64,000 bases of DNA from Marinibacterium sp. (GTDB lineage Bacteria > Pseudomonadota > Alphaproteobacteria > Rhodobacterales > Rhodobacteraceae). The notes below the pieces were generated by a model that was given only the letters and a program-made list of their open reading frames with translations, searched no databases and was not told the origin of the DNA. This document shows positions 27,960-36,472 of this stretch, in pieces. The position numbers and the translations under genes were made by a program. The stretch spans positions 1 through 64,000 of the forward strand of contig JAOXSC010000073.1 in the NCBI GenBank assembly GCA_025800215.1. The letters are read 5' to 3'. Each line of letters starts with the position of its first letter. The stretch's first letter is position 1.

Positions 27960-30395
27960 ATGAAATCGCGCACCAAAGTTGTTGTCATCGGCGGGGGGAT
28001 CGCCGGGTGTTCGACGCTCTATCACCTCACCGAGGAAGGCTGGAGCGACGTTGTGCTGATCGAGCGCAACGAGCTGACCAGCGGCACCACCTGGCATTCG
28101 GCCGCTCAGGTCACGAATTTCGGCATGACCCAGACCATGGTCGGGCTGAAGTCGCATTCGATCCGGCTCTATCAGGAGCTGGCGAATGATCCCGATTACC
28201 CGATCAACTACCACCATGGCGATGGCGGCATCCGACTGGCCAACACGCCCGAGCAAATGCAGGGCTATCGCCATTTTGCATCCATGGCGCGCGGCATGGG
28301 TGTCACATTCGACGTGATCGACGCGGCCGAATGCGCCCGTCGCCACCCGCTGATCACAACCGACAATCTGCTGGGCGGGCTGTGGGATCCGATGGATGGC
28401 GACATCGACCCCGCGCAGCTGTGTCAGGCGCTGGCGCGGCGCGCGCGCAAGGCCGGGGCCGAGGTGTATCGCAACACCCCTGTCACCGGCCTGACCCAGC
28501 ATCGCGACGACAGCTGGACGGTCCACACCGAACAGGGTGACATCGACTGCGACATTGTCGTGAACGCCTGCGGATACCGCGTGAACGAAGTGGGCGCCAT
28601 GATGGGGGTGCAGCACCCGGTGGCGTCGATGGAGCACCAATATGTGCTGACCGATGACATCCCCGCCATCCGCGATGCGGATCACCGCATGCCGCTGCTC
28701 CGCTGCCCGATTTCGGATTTCTACTGCCGTCAGGAAAAGAACGGTCTGCTGGTGGGGTTCTATGAACAGGGCTGCAAGACCTGGGGCATGGACGGGATCG
28801 ACCCGCATTTTGTCAACGCGCTCTGCCCCGATGATCTGGACCGCATCACCGATGTGCTTGACGGTGCCATTGCCCGTCTGCCCGCGCTGGCCCATGCCGG
28901 CATTCATACGGTGATCAACGGCCCGATCACCTATACGATTGATGGCGCGCCTCTGGTCGGGCCGATCCCGGGCAAGCGCAACGCATTCTGCATCATCGGG
29001 CTGCGCGCGGGGCTCGGCGAAGGCGGCGGTCATGGCTGGCTGCTGGCCCAGCAGATCGTGCATGGCGAAGCCTGCTATGACACCTGGGCGATCGACCCGC
29101 GCCGCTTTACCGGCCACGCCACGGTCGAGCTGACCGCGCTGAAGGCGATCGAGGATTACCAGAACGAATTCCGCTTTCATTTTCCACATGAAGAGCGTCC
29201 CGCCGGGCGCCCCGCCAAGACCACACCGCTGACCCCGGTCCTGGCGGGCGAAGGTGCGGCCTTTACCACCGTCAATGGCTGGGAACGGGTGGATTACATC
29301 ACGCCATCAAAGGATTTCGAGCACCAGCCGGGGTTTGAGTTTGACGACACCTTCGACCTTGTGGGCGCCGAAATCGCCGCCCTGCGCGACCGCGTCGGCC
29401 TGTGCGAAGTGTCAGGGTTCAACCGGATCGAGATCACCGGCCGCGACCGCCACGCATTTCTGGATCGGCTCAGCTGCAGCGCGGTGCCGCGCGCGCCGGG
29501 GCGGGTCGGGCTGGGCTATCTGCTGAATGCACACGGCATGGTCAAATGCGAAGCCACCTTCGCCAACCTGCCTGCCAGTGACCGGGGCCCCGACCGGGTC
29601 TGGTACGGATCGGCCGCGGCCAGCGAATATCATGACATGGACTGGCTGCGCGCCCATCTGCGCGACGATGAAGATGTCGCCCTGCGCAGCCTGACCGACG
29701 CTCAGACCATCCTGGTTCTGGCCGGACCACGGGCGCGCGACGTGCTGTCATCCTGCGCGCGCGGCGACTGGTCGGCGGATGCCTTTGCCTGGCGGTCGGT
29801 GCGCGACTGCCATGTGGGCATCGCCCCCGCCGCGGTCATGAACCTGAGCTTTTCGGGCGAGCTGGCCTATGAAATCCATGTGCCCAACGCATCGCTATAT
29901 GCCGCCTATACGGCCCTGCGGGACGCGGGCCAAGCACATGGGATGACCCTGTTCGGGGCGCGCGCGGTCGAATCCATGCGGCTGGAAAAAGGGTTCCTGC
30001 ACTGGAAGGCCGATCTGATCACCGAATTCGATCCGTTCGAAACCGGGCTGGGGCGCTTTGTCCGGCTGGACAAGGGCGATTTCATCGGCCGCGACGCCCT
30101 GCTGCAGCGCAAGGCCGAAGGCCCGCGCAAGAAGCTGGTCAGCCTTGAAATCCACACCACCCATGCCCCGGCCCATCCCGGCGCGTCGCTGATGCACGAT
30201 GACCGCGTGGTGGGCACGATCACATCGGGTGCCTGGGGGCACCGGGTGGGGCGCAATCTGGCCTATGGCTTTGTCGATCCCGCGCTGTCCGAACCCGGCC
30301 AGCGCATGATGCTGGACCTGTGCGGCACCCCCGTCACGGCACAGGTCATCCCCCCATCGCCCTATGATCCGGGTCTGACCCGCGCACAAAGCTGA
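27960..30395 (+). CDS. dimethylglycine/sarcosine dehydrogenase-like flavoenzyme (DAO + GcvT domains)
   Basis: An 811-residue two-domain oxidoreductase. The N-terminal DAO domain begins VVVIGGGIAGCSTLYHL. The following SGTTWHSAAQ carries His46 at the position of the covalent FAD histidine in dimethylglycine dehydrogenase. The C-terminal half is a folate-binding GcvT/aminomethyltransferase domain (GARAVESMRLEKGFLHWKADL, DKGDFIGRDALLQRK). It should oxidatively demethylate an N-methyl amino acid and pass the one-carbon unit to tetrahydrofolate. The ATG at 27960 follows GGAGG; 26 upstream codons are open but unrelated. It stands alone between two hairpins. Next to the amine island it may act on a methylated amine product, but which one is unknown. 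Confidence 0.83.
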   Translation: MKSRTKVVVIGGGIAGCSTLYHLTEEGWSDVVLIERNELTSGTTWHSAAQVTNFGMTQTMVGLKSHSIRLYQELANDPDYPINYHHGDGGIRLANTPEQMQGYRHFASMARGMGVTFDVIDAAECARRHPLITTDNLLGGLWDPMDGDIDPAQLCQALARRARKAGAEVYRNTPVTGLTQHRDDSWTVHTEQGDIDCDIVVNACGYRVNEVGAMMGVQHPVASMEHQYVLTDDIPAIRDADHRMPLLRCPISDFYCRQEKNGLLVGFYEQGCKTWGMDGIDPHFVNALCPDDLDRITDVLDGAIARLPALAHAGIHTVINGPITYTIDGAPLVGPIPGKRNAFCIIGLRAGLGEGGGHGWLLAQQIVHGEACYDTWAIDPRRFTGHATVELTALKAIEDYQNEFRFHFPHEERPAGRPAKTTPLTPVLAGEGAAFTTVNGWERVDYITPSKDFEHQPGFEFDDTFDLVGAEIAALRDRVGLCEVSGFNRIEITGRDRHAFLDRLSCSAVPRAPGRVGLGYLLNAHGMVKCEATFANLPASDRGPDRVWYGSAAASEYHDMDWLRAHLRDDEDVALRSLTDAQTILVLAGPRARDVLSSCARGDWSADAFAWRSVRDCHVGIAPAAVMNLSFSGELAYEIHVPNASLYAAYTALRDAGQAHGMTLFGARAVESMRLEKGFLHWKADLITEFDPFETGLGRFVRLDKGDFIGRDALLQRKAEGPRKKLVSLEIHTTHAPAHPGASLMHDDRVVGTITSGAWGHRVGRNLAYGFVDPALSEPGQRMMLDLCGTPVTAQVIPPSPYDPGLTRAQS

Positions 30396-30397
30396 CA

Positions 30398-30426
30398 CCC
30401 CGCGACGGCGGAACACCGTCGCGGGG
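30398..30426. terminator. bidirectional hairpin between flavoenzyme and aminotransferase
   Basis: CCCCGCGACGG (30398-30408) and CCGTCGCGGGG (30416-30426) form a perfect 11-bp stem with a 7-base loop, starting two bases after the stop codon and lying between convergent genes. There is no T-run. Confidence 0.6.
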
Positions 30427-30497
30427 GATCGGGCGTGCAGGGTGGTCGGCTTCACGCCCGAAACCGCACCCGAAACCGGGCGCGCCCCGGCGGCGGG

Positions 30498-31850
30498 TCA
30501 CAGACCGGCGGCCACCTCGTGAATGGCGTCGCGCAGGATGGCTTCGATCCGGTCGATCATCGGGTCGTCCATGATCAGCGTCGGCGACAGGATCAGCACA
30601 TTGCCAAGCGCCCGCCCGATCAGCCCGCGTTTCTGACAGGCCTGCGCCACCCTGAGCCCGACCTGAGCGTCATCGGGATAGCTCTGCCTGGTGGCGCGGT
30701 CCTTGACGAATTCGATGCCCATCATGAAATGGCTGCCGCGCACCTCGCCCACCATGTCGATATCCATCAGCCCGCGCAGGTTGTTTTCAAAGCGCGGCCC
30801 GCTGCGGCGCACCCGCTGGGGGATCTCGTCGCGCTCCATGATGGCGATATTGGTCAAACCGGCCGCGGCGGCGGCGGGGTGGCCCGAATAGGTCATGCCG
30901 TGCAGGAACATCCCGTCCGGCCCGGAAATCACATCATGGATGTCATCGGACACGATGGTGGCCGACAGCGGCTGATAGCCCGATGTCAGCCCCTTGGCCG
31001 TGGTGATGATGTCGGGGACCATGCCGAACACATCCTCGGAGGCAAAGAAATGTCCCAGCCGCCCAAAGGCGGTGACGACCTCGTCGGCGACATATTTGAT
31101 GTCATTGGCCTTGCAGATGTCAAAGGCCCGTTTGTGATAGCCCGCAGGCGCGGTCACCACGCCGCCGGCCCCCTGGATCGGCTCGGCAATGAAGGCGCAG
31201 ATGTTTTCGGCGCCAATGCGCTCGATACTGTCGCTCAGATCCTCGATCAGCACATCAAGGAATTCGGCCTCGGTCAGGCCGTCGCCTTCGCGCCAGTAAT
31301 GCGGTGAGCGCAGGTGATGCACCAGATCGGTGGCCGCGTGCCAGCCTTCGCTGTAACCCGGCGTGGTCATCGCCATCGCCAGATGGGTCGAGCCGTGATA
31401 GGCGCCAAAGCGTGACAGCACCATCTTCTTTTCGGGGCGGCCCTTGCGGATGTTATAGTGATGCAGCATGCGGATCGCGCTGTCATTGGCGACCGACCCC
31501 GAATTGCCGAAATAGACCGCATTCAGATGCCCCGGTGCCAGCTGCGCGATCTTTTCGGCCAGCGCAGCGGCGGCGGGGTGGGTAAAGTTGTAGAAGGTCG
31601 AATAGTAATCCAGTTCGCGCAGCTGGCGGCTGATGGCATCGACCATCTCGCCATTGCCATGGCCGATATTCACGCACCACAGCCCGCCGATCCCGTCGAT
31701 CAGTTCGTTGCCGTCGCTGTCATAGACATAGGCGCCCTTGGCGCGCGAAATCACCGTGCGCGCGCCCTGCTGTTTGAGCGCGTTGAGATCGGCAAAGGAC
31801 TGGATCAGGTGGTTGTCCTGCAAAAGGATGTCATGGGTGTGCTGCGTCAT
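30498..31850 (-). CDS. class III (omega) aminotransferase
   Basis: A 450-residue PLP enzyme of the omega-amino acid/diamine:pyruvate group. Landmarks are GIGGLWCVNIGHG near the N-terminus, FIAEPIQGAGGV, VADEVVTAFGRLG (the Asp that contacts the PLP nitrogen), the PLP lysine in TTAKGLTSGYQPL, and GMTYSGHPAAAAAGL. Overall it resembles putrescine:pyruvate (SpuC) and related terminal-amine aminotransferases. AGAGG precedes the ATG. It is transcribed away from the LuxR-type gene across a promoter containing a perfect 22-bp palindrome. With the PotFGHI importer and the PuuC-like dehydrogenase it fits conversion of a terminal amine to an aldehyde and then an acid; taurine or beta-alanine are alternatives. 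Confidence 0.82.
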   Translation of the reverse strand: MTQHTHDILLQDNHLIQSFADLNALKQQGARTVISRAKGAYVYDSDGNELIDGIGGLWCVNIGHGNGEMVDAISRQLRELDYYSTFYNFTHPAAAALAEKIAQLAPGHLNAVYFGNSGSVANDSAIRMLHHYNIRKGRPEKKMVLSRFGAYHGSTHLAMAMTTPGYSEGWHAATDLVHHLRSPHYWREGDGLTEAEFLDVLIEDLSDSIERIGAENICAFIAEPIQGAGGVVTAPAGYHKRAFDICKANDIKYVADEVVTAFGRLGHFFASEDVFGMVPDIITTAKGLTSGYQPLSATIVSDDIHDVISGPDGMFLHGMTYSGHPAAAAAGLTNIAIMERDEIPQRVRRSGPRFENNLRGLMDIDMVGEVRGSHFMMGIEFVKDRATRQSYPDDAQVGLRVAQACQKRGLIGRALGNVLILSPTLIMDDPMIDRIEAILRDAIHEVAAGL

Positions 31851-31884
31851 CGGTCACCTCTGGCTGCGGGGCCTGCCATGCTGC

Positions 31885-31896
31885 ATACCCCCAAAT
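31885..31896. promoter_or_regulatory. single half-site of the 31924-31945 palindrome
   Basis: ATACCCCCAAAT shares 11 bases with the right half of the palindrome 50 bases downstream. It could be a second, weaker binding position nearer the aminotransferase start. Confidence 0.5.
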
Positions 31897-31923
31897 CTGG
31901 CTTCAAAGGTTACGTGCCCCGTT

Positions 31924-31945
31924 TTTGGGGGTATATACCCCCAAA
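31924..31945. promoter_or_regulatory. perfect 22-bp palindrome between aminotransferase and luxR-type genes
   Basis: The left arm TTTGGGGGTAT is followed immediately by its exact reverse complement, with no spacer or mismatch. It ends 11 bases before the LuxR-type start codon and overlaps its ribosome-binding region, so it is well placed for autoregulation and for control of the divergent aminotransferase gene. Confidence 0.75.
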
Positions 31946-31956
31946 GAGGTATAGAG

Positions 31957-32754
31957 ATGACACAGCCGCCCACGGATCCGGTCGCGCAAAGCCTGGGTCG
32001 CGCCATTCTGGCCATCGCCACGCCGGGCTTTGCCGCCTGCCTTCAGACCTATGTGGCAGGGGTCTGCGGCTTTGATAACATTGCCATCATCGCCTTTCCC
32101 GCCCATGGCCGGCCCAGCGTGCTGCACACCGATGCCAAGGACCGGCGCGTCTTTGACCGGATCGACAGCCACTACATCAGCGGCGCCTATCTTTTGGATC
32201 CGTTCTTTGACCTGCACAAGAAACAGGCAGATCAGGGGCTTTATCGTCTGTCCGAGATTGCCCCCGACCAGTTCCAGCGCAACGAGTATTTCAAATCCTA
32301 CTACGCGCGCACCACGCTGACCGATGAAATGGCCTTTCTGGCCCGGACCGGGACCGGCCTGTCGATCACCACCTGCGTCGGGCGCGATGCCACCACGGCC
32401 AGCCGGTTTTCTGCGCGCGACATCCGCGCCGCCCACACCATCGCGCCCGTGGTCAACGCGCTGGTGGCGCAGAACTGGCGCGATCTGGAACCGGGCGACG
32501 GCGCGCCGCCCTCCGGGGACACCGATGTCGCCGCCGCGCTGCGCGACCGTCTGGGCCGGGCCCGCGACATTCACCTGAGCGCGCGGCAGTCGGATGTGGC
32601 GCTGCTGATCCTGCAGGGGCATTCGTCGATCTCGATCGGGCTGACGCTGGGGATCAGCCCGCAGACGGTCAAGGTCATCCGCAAGCAGCTTTACAAGAAA
32701 TGCCGGATCTCGTCGCAGGGCGAACTGTATTATCTGATCGCACCCTATCTCTAG
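31957..32754 (+). CDS. LuxR-type (GerE HTH) transcriptional regulator
   Basis: A 265-residue regulator. The last 65 residues form a GerE helix-turn-helix domain (LSARQSDVALLILQGHSSISIGLTLGISPQTVKVIRKQLYKK, ending in the usual ISSQGELYYLI). The N-terminal 190 residues do not show the autoinducer-binding signature clearly, so it is more likely a metabolite-sensing solo regulator than a quorum sensor. AGAGGT precedes the ATG at 31957; the frame extends further upstream but would run through the palindrome. Probable targets are its own promoter, the aminotransferase and perhaps the following oxygenase operon. Confidence 0.85.
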   Translation: MTQPPTDPVAQSLGRAILAIATPGFAACLQTYVAGVCGFDNIAIIAFPAHGRPSVLHTDAKDRRVFDRIDSHYISGAYLLDPFFDLHKKQADQGLYRLSEIAPDQFQRNEYFKSYYARTTLTDEMAFLARTGTGLSITTCVGRDATTASRFSARDIRAAHTIAPVVNALVAQNWRDLEPGDGAPPSGDTDVAAALRDRLGRARDIHLSARQSDVALLILQGHSSISIGLTLGISPQTVKVIRKQLYKKCRISSQGELYYLIAPYL

Positions 32755-32775
32755 GCCGGCCTGCGATTAGCCGCA

Positions 32776-32794
32776 GCCTAAGCAGGGCTAAGCA
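32776..32794. promoter_or_regulatory. TAAGC direct repeat upstream of the monooxygenase operon
   Basis: GCCTAAGCA (32776-32784) and GGCTAAGCA (32786-32794) lie 10 bases apart, about one helical turn, roughly 100 bases before the monooxygenase start. The same core occurs upstream of the M20 deacylase (38932 and 38980) and of potG/enamidase (44178). Confidence 0.4.
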
Positions 32795-32889
32795 AGAGTG
32801 TAATTTCCACCCCCCCTGCCGTGTGAGACCCTTGGCCCCGCCGCTGCACGCAGGCAGGACCGGCACCGATCCGAGGGGGGACGCAAGAC

Positions 32890-34167
32890 ATGGCCATGGA
32901 ACGCATTGACACACTGGTGGTCGGCGGCGGGCAGGCAGGGATCGCCCTGAGCGAACATCTGGGACAGCACGGCGTGCCGCATGTCATTCTGGAAAAGAAC
33001 CGCATCGCCGAAGCCTGGCGCAGCGGCCGGTGGAATTCACTGGTGGCCAATGGTCCGGCCTGGCATGACCGCTTTCCCAATCTTCAGTTTCAGGGCGATG
33101 CGCCCGATGCCTTTGTGTCCAAGGACCGGGTGGCCGACTATCTGAAAGACTACGCCCGCATGGTCGCCGCCCCCATCCGCGAAGGGGTCGAAGCGCTGCG
33201 CGCCGAGCGGGTGCCGGGGATGGGCGGGTTTCGTGTCGAAACCAGCGCGGGCGATTTTCTCGCCCGGCGCATCGTCGCGGCAACCGGCGCGTTTCAGCAC
33301 CCCGTGATCCCGCCGATCCTGCCCGACACCGCCCCCGTCCAGCAGATCCATTCCTATCACTACAAGGCCCCCGATGCCCTGCCCGATGGCGCGGTGCTGG
33401 TGGTGGGCGCCGGATCATCCGGCGCGCAGATCGCGGACGAGCTGAACCGCGCGGGCCGCAGGGTGTTCTTGTCAGTGGGCCCCCATGACCGCCCGCCGCG
33501 CCGCTATCGCGGGCGCGACTTTGTCTGGTGGCTGGGGGTGCTGGGCCTGTGGGATCTGGCCGCGCAGGCCCCCGGAACCGAGCATGTGACCATTTCGGTC
33601 AGCGGCGCCTATGGCGGGCAGACGATGGATTTCCGGCGCCTTGCCGCCGAAGGCGTCACCCTTCTGGGCCTGACCCAAGGCTTTGATCACGGCGTGCTGC
33701 AGTTTGCCGATGATCTGGGGCGCAACCTGGCGGGGGGCGATGCCAATTACCGCCAGATGCTGGATCTGGCCGATGCCTATGTGGCGCGCACCGGGATCGA
33801 CCTGCCCCCCGATCCGCAGGCCCGCGTGCCCTTTGACGATCCCGATTGCCTGGCCCACCCGATCCGCAGCCTCGATCTGGCCGCCGAAGGCATCGGCACG
33901 GTCATCTGGGCCACCGGGTTCCGGCAGGATTTCGGCTGGATCAAGGCCGATGCCTTTGACGCCAGGGGCGCGCCGATCCACCAGCGTGGCGTGTCGGTGG
34001 AACCCGATCTCTATTTTCTCGGGCTGCCCTGGCAGTCGCGGCGTGGCTCGACCTTTCTGTGGGGGGTCTGGCATGATGCGAAATACATCGCCGATCAGAT
34101 CGCCATCCAGCGGGCCTATGCCGCCTATGACGGCGATGCCCATATCGTATCCCCAGCCGCGGAATGA
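32890..34167 (+). CDS. FAD/NAD(P)H-dependent monooxygenase (FMO/CzcO-like)
   Basis: A 425-residue two-dinucleotide flavoprotein. The FAD motif is VVGGGQAGIALSEHLGQHG (from about residue 10) and the NADPH motif is VLVVGAGSSGAQIADELNRAG in the middle; the SGRWNSLVANGPAWHDRFP segment is typical of CzcO/FMO-type N- or S-oxygenases. A GAGGGG tract about 11 bases upstream supports the ATG at 32890; a second ATG two codons later is possible. It is the first gene of a six-gene operon (to 38914) whose gaps are 31 bases or less. The substrate is probably a nitrogenous compound, judged from context only. Confidence 0.82.
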   Translation: MAMERIDTLVVGGGQAGIALSEHLGQHGVPHVILEKNRIAEAWRSGRWNSLVANGPAWHDRFPNLQFQGDAPDAFVSKDRVADYLKDYARMVAAPIREGVEALRAERVPGMGGFRVETSAGDFLARRIVAATGAFQHPVIPPILPDTAPVQQIHSYHYKAPDALPDGAVLVVGAGSSGAQIADELNRAGRRVFLSVGPHDRPPRRYRGRDFVWWLGVLGLWDLAAQAPGTEHVTISVSGAYGGQTMDFRRLAAEGVTLLGLTQGFDHGVLQFADDLGRNLAGGDANYRQMLDLADAYVARTGIDLPPDPQARVPFDDPDCLAHPIRSLDLAAEGIGTVIWATGFRQDFGWIKADAFDARGAPIHQRGVSVEPDLYFLGLPWQSRRGSTFLWGVWHDAKYIADQIAIQRAYAAYDGDAHIVSPAAE

Positions 34168-34198
34168 CGCCCGCCGCCAGACCCCGAAAGGACGCCCC

Positions 34199-35341
34199 AT
34201 GGCCAAGGATCACCTCGACCCTGTCGAAGCGCTGCGCCGCAACACCGCAGAACCCTTTGAGAGCGCCCGCGCGATGCCACCGTCGGTCTATACGTCCGGG
34301 GCGTTTCTGGATCAGGAACTGGCCCATATCTTTGCCAAAGACTGGTATTGCGTGGGCCGCGCCGATGCGCTGGCCAAACCGGGCGACTACACGACCTGCG
34401 AGCTGGCCGGACAACCCATTCTGGTGATCCGCGATCATGACGGGCAGCTGAGCGCGCTGTCCAATGTCTGCCTGCACCGCATGTCCACGCTGTTGCACGG
34501 GCGGGGCCGCACCCGCGCCATCGTCTGCCCCTATCACGCCTGGACCTACAATCTGGACGGATCCCTGCGCGGCGCTCCCGCCATGTCGCTGAACCAGGGG
34601 TTCTGCAAGGATCAGTACACACTGCCCCGGATCCGTTGCCAGGACTGGCTGGGCTGGGTCTTTGTCACGCTGAACCCCGACGCGCCCGATGTGGCGTCAC
34701 AGCTGTCTGCAGTCGAAGACATGGTCGCGGGCTATGACATGACCAACTATACCGAAGCCTTCTATGAAGAGCATGTCTGGAACACCAACTGGAAGGTGCT
34801 GGCCGAGAATTTCATGGAAAGCTATCACCTGCCGGTCTGCCATGCCGGCACGATCGGCGGGCTGTCGCGGCTCGAAGACATGGTGTGCCCGCCGGGCCTG
34901 CCCGCGTTCAACTATCACACGATCCTCAAGGATGACAGCCTGCGCATCGCCATGGCCCATCCCAGCAATGACCGGCTGACCGGAGACATGCGGCGCACCA
35001 CCTTTCTGCTGGCGATCTATCCAAGCCTGCTGATCACGCTGACGCCGGGCTATTTCTGGTATCTGTCGCTGCATCCCAAAGGGCCGGGGCAGGTCCATAT
35101 CCGCTTTGGCGGCGGCATGTCGGATGACTATCGCGACGATGCCGATGCGCAGCAGAACTTTGCCGATCTCAAGGCGCTGCTCGACCGGGTCAATGTCGAA
35201 GATCGCGGCTGCACCGAAAAGGTCTATGCGGGCCTGTGTTCGGACCGCGCCGTGCCCGGCCACCTGAGCCATCTCGAACGCCCCAACTATGACTTTGCCC
35301 AATACCTCATGGCCCGGATCGACGCCGGGCAGACCGCGTGA
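34199..35341 (+). CDS. Rieske non-heme iron oxygenase, alpha subunit
   Basis: A 380-residue ring-hydroxylating-type oxygenase. The Rieske [2Fe-2S] ligands are C-L-H in NVCLHRMS and C-P-Y-H in VCPYHAWTY. The mononuclear-iron pair is in ENFMESYHLPVCH (H-x4-H). It resembles the glycine-betaine/quaternary-amine demethylase branch at least as much as aromatic dioxygenases, so oxidative N-dealkylation is plausible. AAGGA precedes the ATG at 34199. No ferredoxin or reductase component is encoded in this operon or elsewhere in the window, so electrons must come from a partner outside it. Confidence 0.85.
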   Translation: MAKDHLDPVEALRRNTAEPFESARAMPPSVYTSGAFLDQELAHIFAKDWYCVGRADALAKPGDYTTCELAGQPILVIRDHDGQLSALSNVCLHRMSTLLHGRGRTRAIVCPYHAWTYNLDGSLRGAPAMSLNQGFCKDQYTLPRIRCQDWLGWVFVTLNPDAPDVASQLSAVEDMVAGYDMTNYTEAFYEEHVWNTNWKVLAENFMESYHLPVCHAGTIGGLSRLEDMVCPPGLPAFNYHTILKDDSLRIAMAHPSNDRLTGDMRRTTFLLAIYPSLLITLTPGYFWYLSLHPKGPGQVHIRFGGGMSDDYRDDADAQQNFADLKALLDRVNVEDRGCTEKVYAGLCSDRAVPGHLSHLERPNYDFAQYLMARIDAGQTA

Positions 35342-35360
35342 CCCCAAGGACAGGACAGCC

Positions 35361-35786
35361 ATGGCCCATACCCGCATCCGCAAATTCAACACCGCCGACA
35401 CCTATCCCGAACAGCGGCTGGACAACGACCTGTGCCAGGCGGTGGTGACCCAGGGCGGCAAGACCGTCTATCTGCGGGGCCAATGCCCGCAGAACATCGA
35501 GGATGCGGTGAATATCGACAGCCACGATCCGGTCGAACAGACCCACAAGGTCATGCAGAACATCCGCCAGCTGATCGAAGAATGCGGCGGCACCATGGAG
35601 CATCTGGTCAAGGTCGTCGTCTACATCACCGATGTGCGCCACCGCGAAGCGGTCTATCGCACCATGGGCGAATACATCAAAGGCGTGCACCCGGTGTCCA
35701 CCGGGCTGGTGGTGCAGGCGCTGGCCCGGCCCGAATGGCTGGTGGAAATCGACGGCACCGCCGTGATCCCGGATGACGCGGCATGA
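35361..35786 (+). CDS. RidA family protein, second copy
   Basis: A 141-residue RidA-like protein, distinct from the one at 1348. It has a longer N-terminus and the segments YLRGQCPQNIE, VVVYITDVRHREAVYRTMGEYI and PEWLVEIDGTAVIP. Start at ATG 35361 after AGGACAG. Its stop overlaps the DUF1028 start (ATGA). In such an operon it probably hydrolyses an imine or enamine formed by the flavin or PLP enzymes of the pathway. Confidence 0.85.
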   Translation: MAHTRIRKFNTADTYPEQRLDNDLCQAVVTQGGKTVYLRGQCPQNIEDAVNIDSHDPVEQTHKVMQNIRQLIEECGGTMEHLVKVVVYITDVRHREAVYRTMGEYIKGVHPVSTGLVVQALARPEWLVEIDGTAVIPDDAA

Positions 35787-36457
35787 CGTTTTCTCTGGTC
35801 GCCCGCTGCGCCGAAACGGGCATGTTCGGCATCGCCATTTCATCATCCTCCCCTGCCGTGGCCGCACGCTGCGCCTTTGCCCGCGCGGGCGTGGGCGCCG
35901 TGGCATCGCAGAATGTCACCGACCCAAGGCTGGGCCCGCTTGCGCTTGATATGATGCAAGGCGGGATGAGCGCGGGCGAAGCCATCGCAGGCGTCCGCGA
36001 TCTGGGCCAGCACATCGCCTATCGTCAGGTGCTGGCGGTCGATGCACAGGGGCGCAGCGCGATCCATTCGGGGCCCAATTCGCTGGGCATCTGGACGCAG
36101 GCCCAGGCCGAAAATGTGGCGTCAGGTGGCAATCTGCTGGCCAATGACGGGGTGCCGCAGGCCATCGTCGACGGGTTCCTGAGCGCAACCGGCCATATCG
36201 GAGACCGGCTGATCGCGGCCCTGCGCGCCGGGCTCGCCGCCGGGGGCGAAGCCGGGCCGGTGCATTCGGCGGGCATGCAGATCGTGGACAAGGTCAGCTG
36301 GCCGGTGGCCGACCTGCGCTGCGACTGGACCGAAGACTGCCCCATCGACGCGGTGGCCACCGCCTGGGGCATCTACAAACCACAGCTTGACGCCTATATC
36401 CAACGCGCGCTCGACCCGCGCGCGGCGCCGTCCTACGGCGTGCCGGGCGACGAATAA
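35783..36457 (+). CDS. DUF1028 family protein (Ntn-hydrolase-like)
   Basis: A 224-residue DUF1028 protein. It starts MTFSLVARCAETGMFGIAISSSSPAVAARCAFARAGVGAVASQN, which is characteristic of the family. The fold is thought to be Ntn-hydrolase-like, but no reaction is firmly established. It frequently occurs beside RidA, M20 peptidase and aminotransferase genes, as here, which suggests amide-bond hydrolysis in amine catabolism (inference). It overlaps the RidA gene by 4 bases, so the two are translationally coupled. Confidence 0.83.
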   Translation: MTFSLVARCAETGMFGIAISSSSPAVAARCAFARAGVGAVASQNVTDPRLGPLALDMMQGGMSAGEAIAGVRDLGQHIAYRQVLAVDAQGRSAIHSGPNSLGIWTQAQAENVASGGNLLANDGVPQAIVDGFLSATGHIGDRLIAALRAGLAAGGEAGPVHSAGMQIVDKVSWPVADLRCDWTEDCPIDAVATAWGIYKPQLDAYIQRALDPRAAPSYGVPGDE

Positions 36458-36472
36458 CAAAGGACATCCCTC

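Noticed and set aside
31957-32754. LuxR-type protein as an acyl-homoserine-lactone receptor
   Set aside because: Only the C-terminal GerE domain is clear; the N-terminal part does not show the autoinducer-domain residues well and no luxI-type gene is present.
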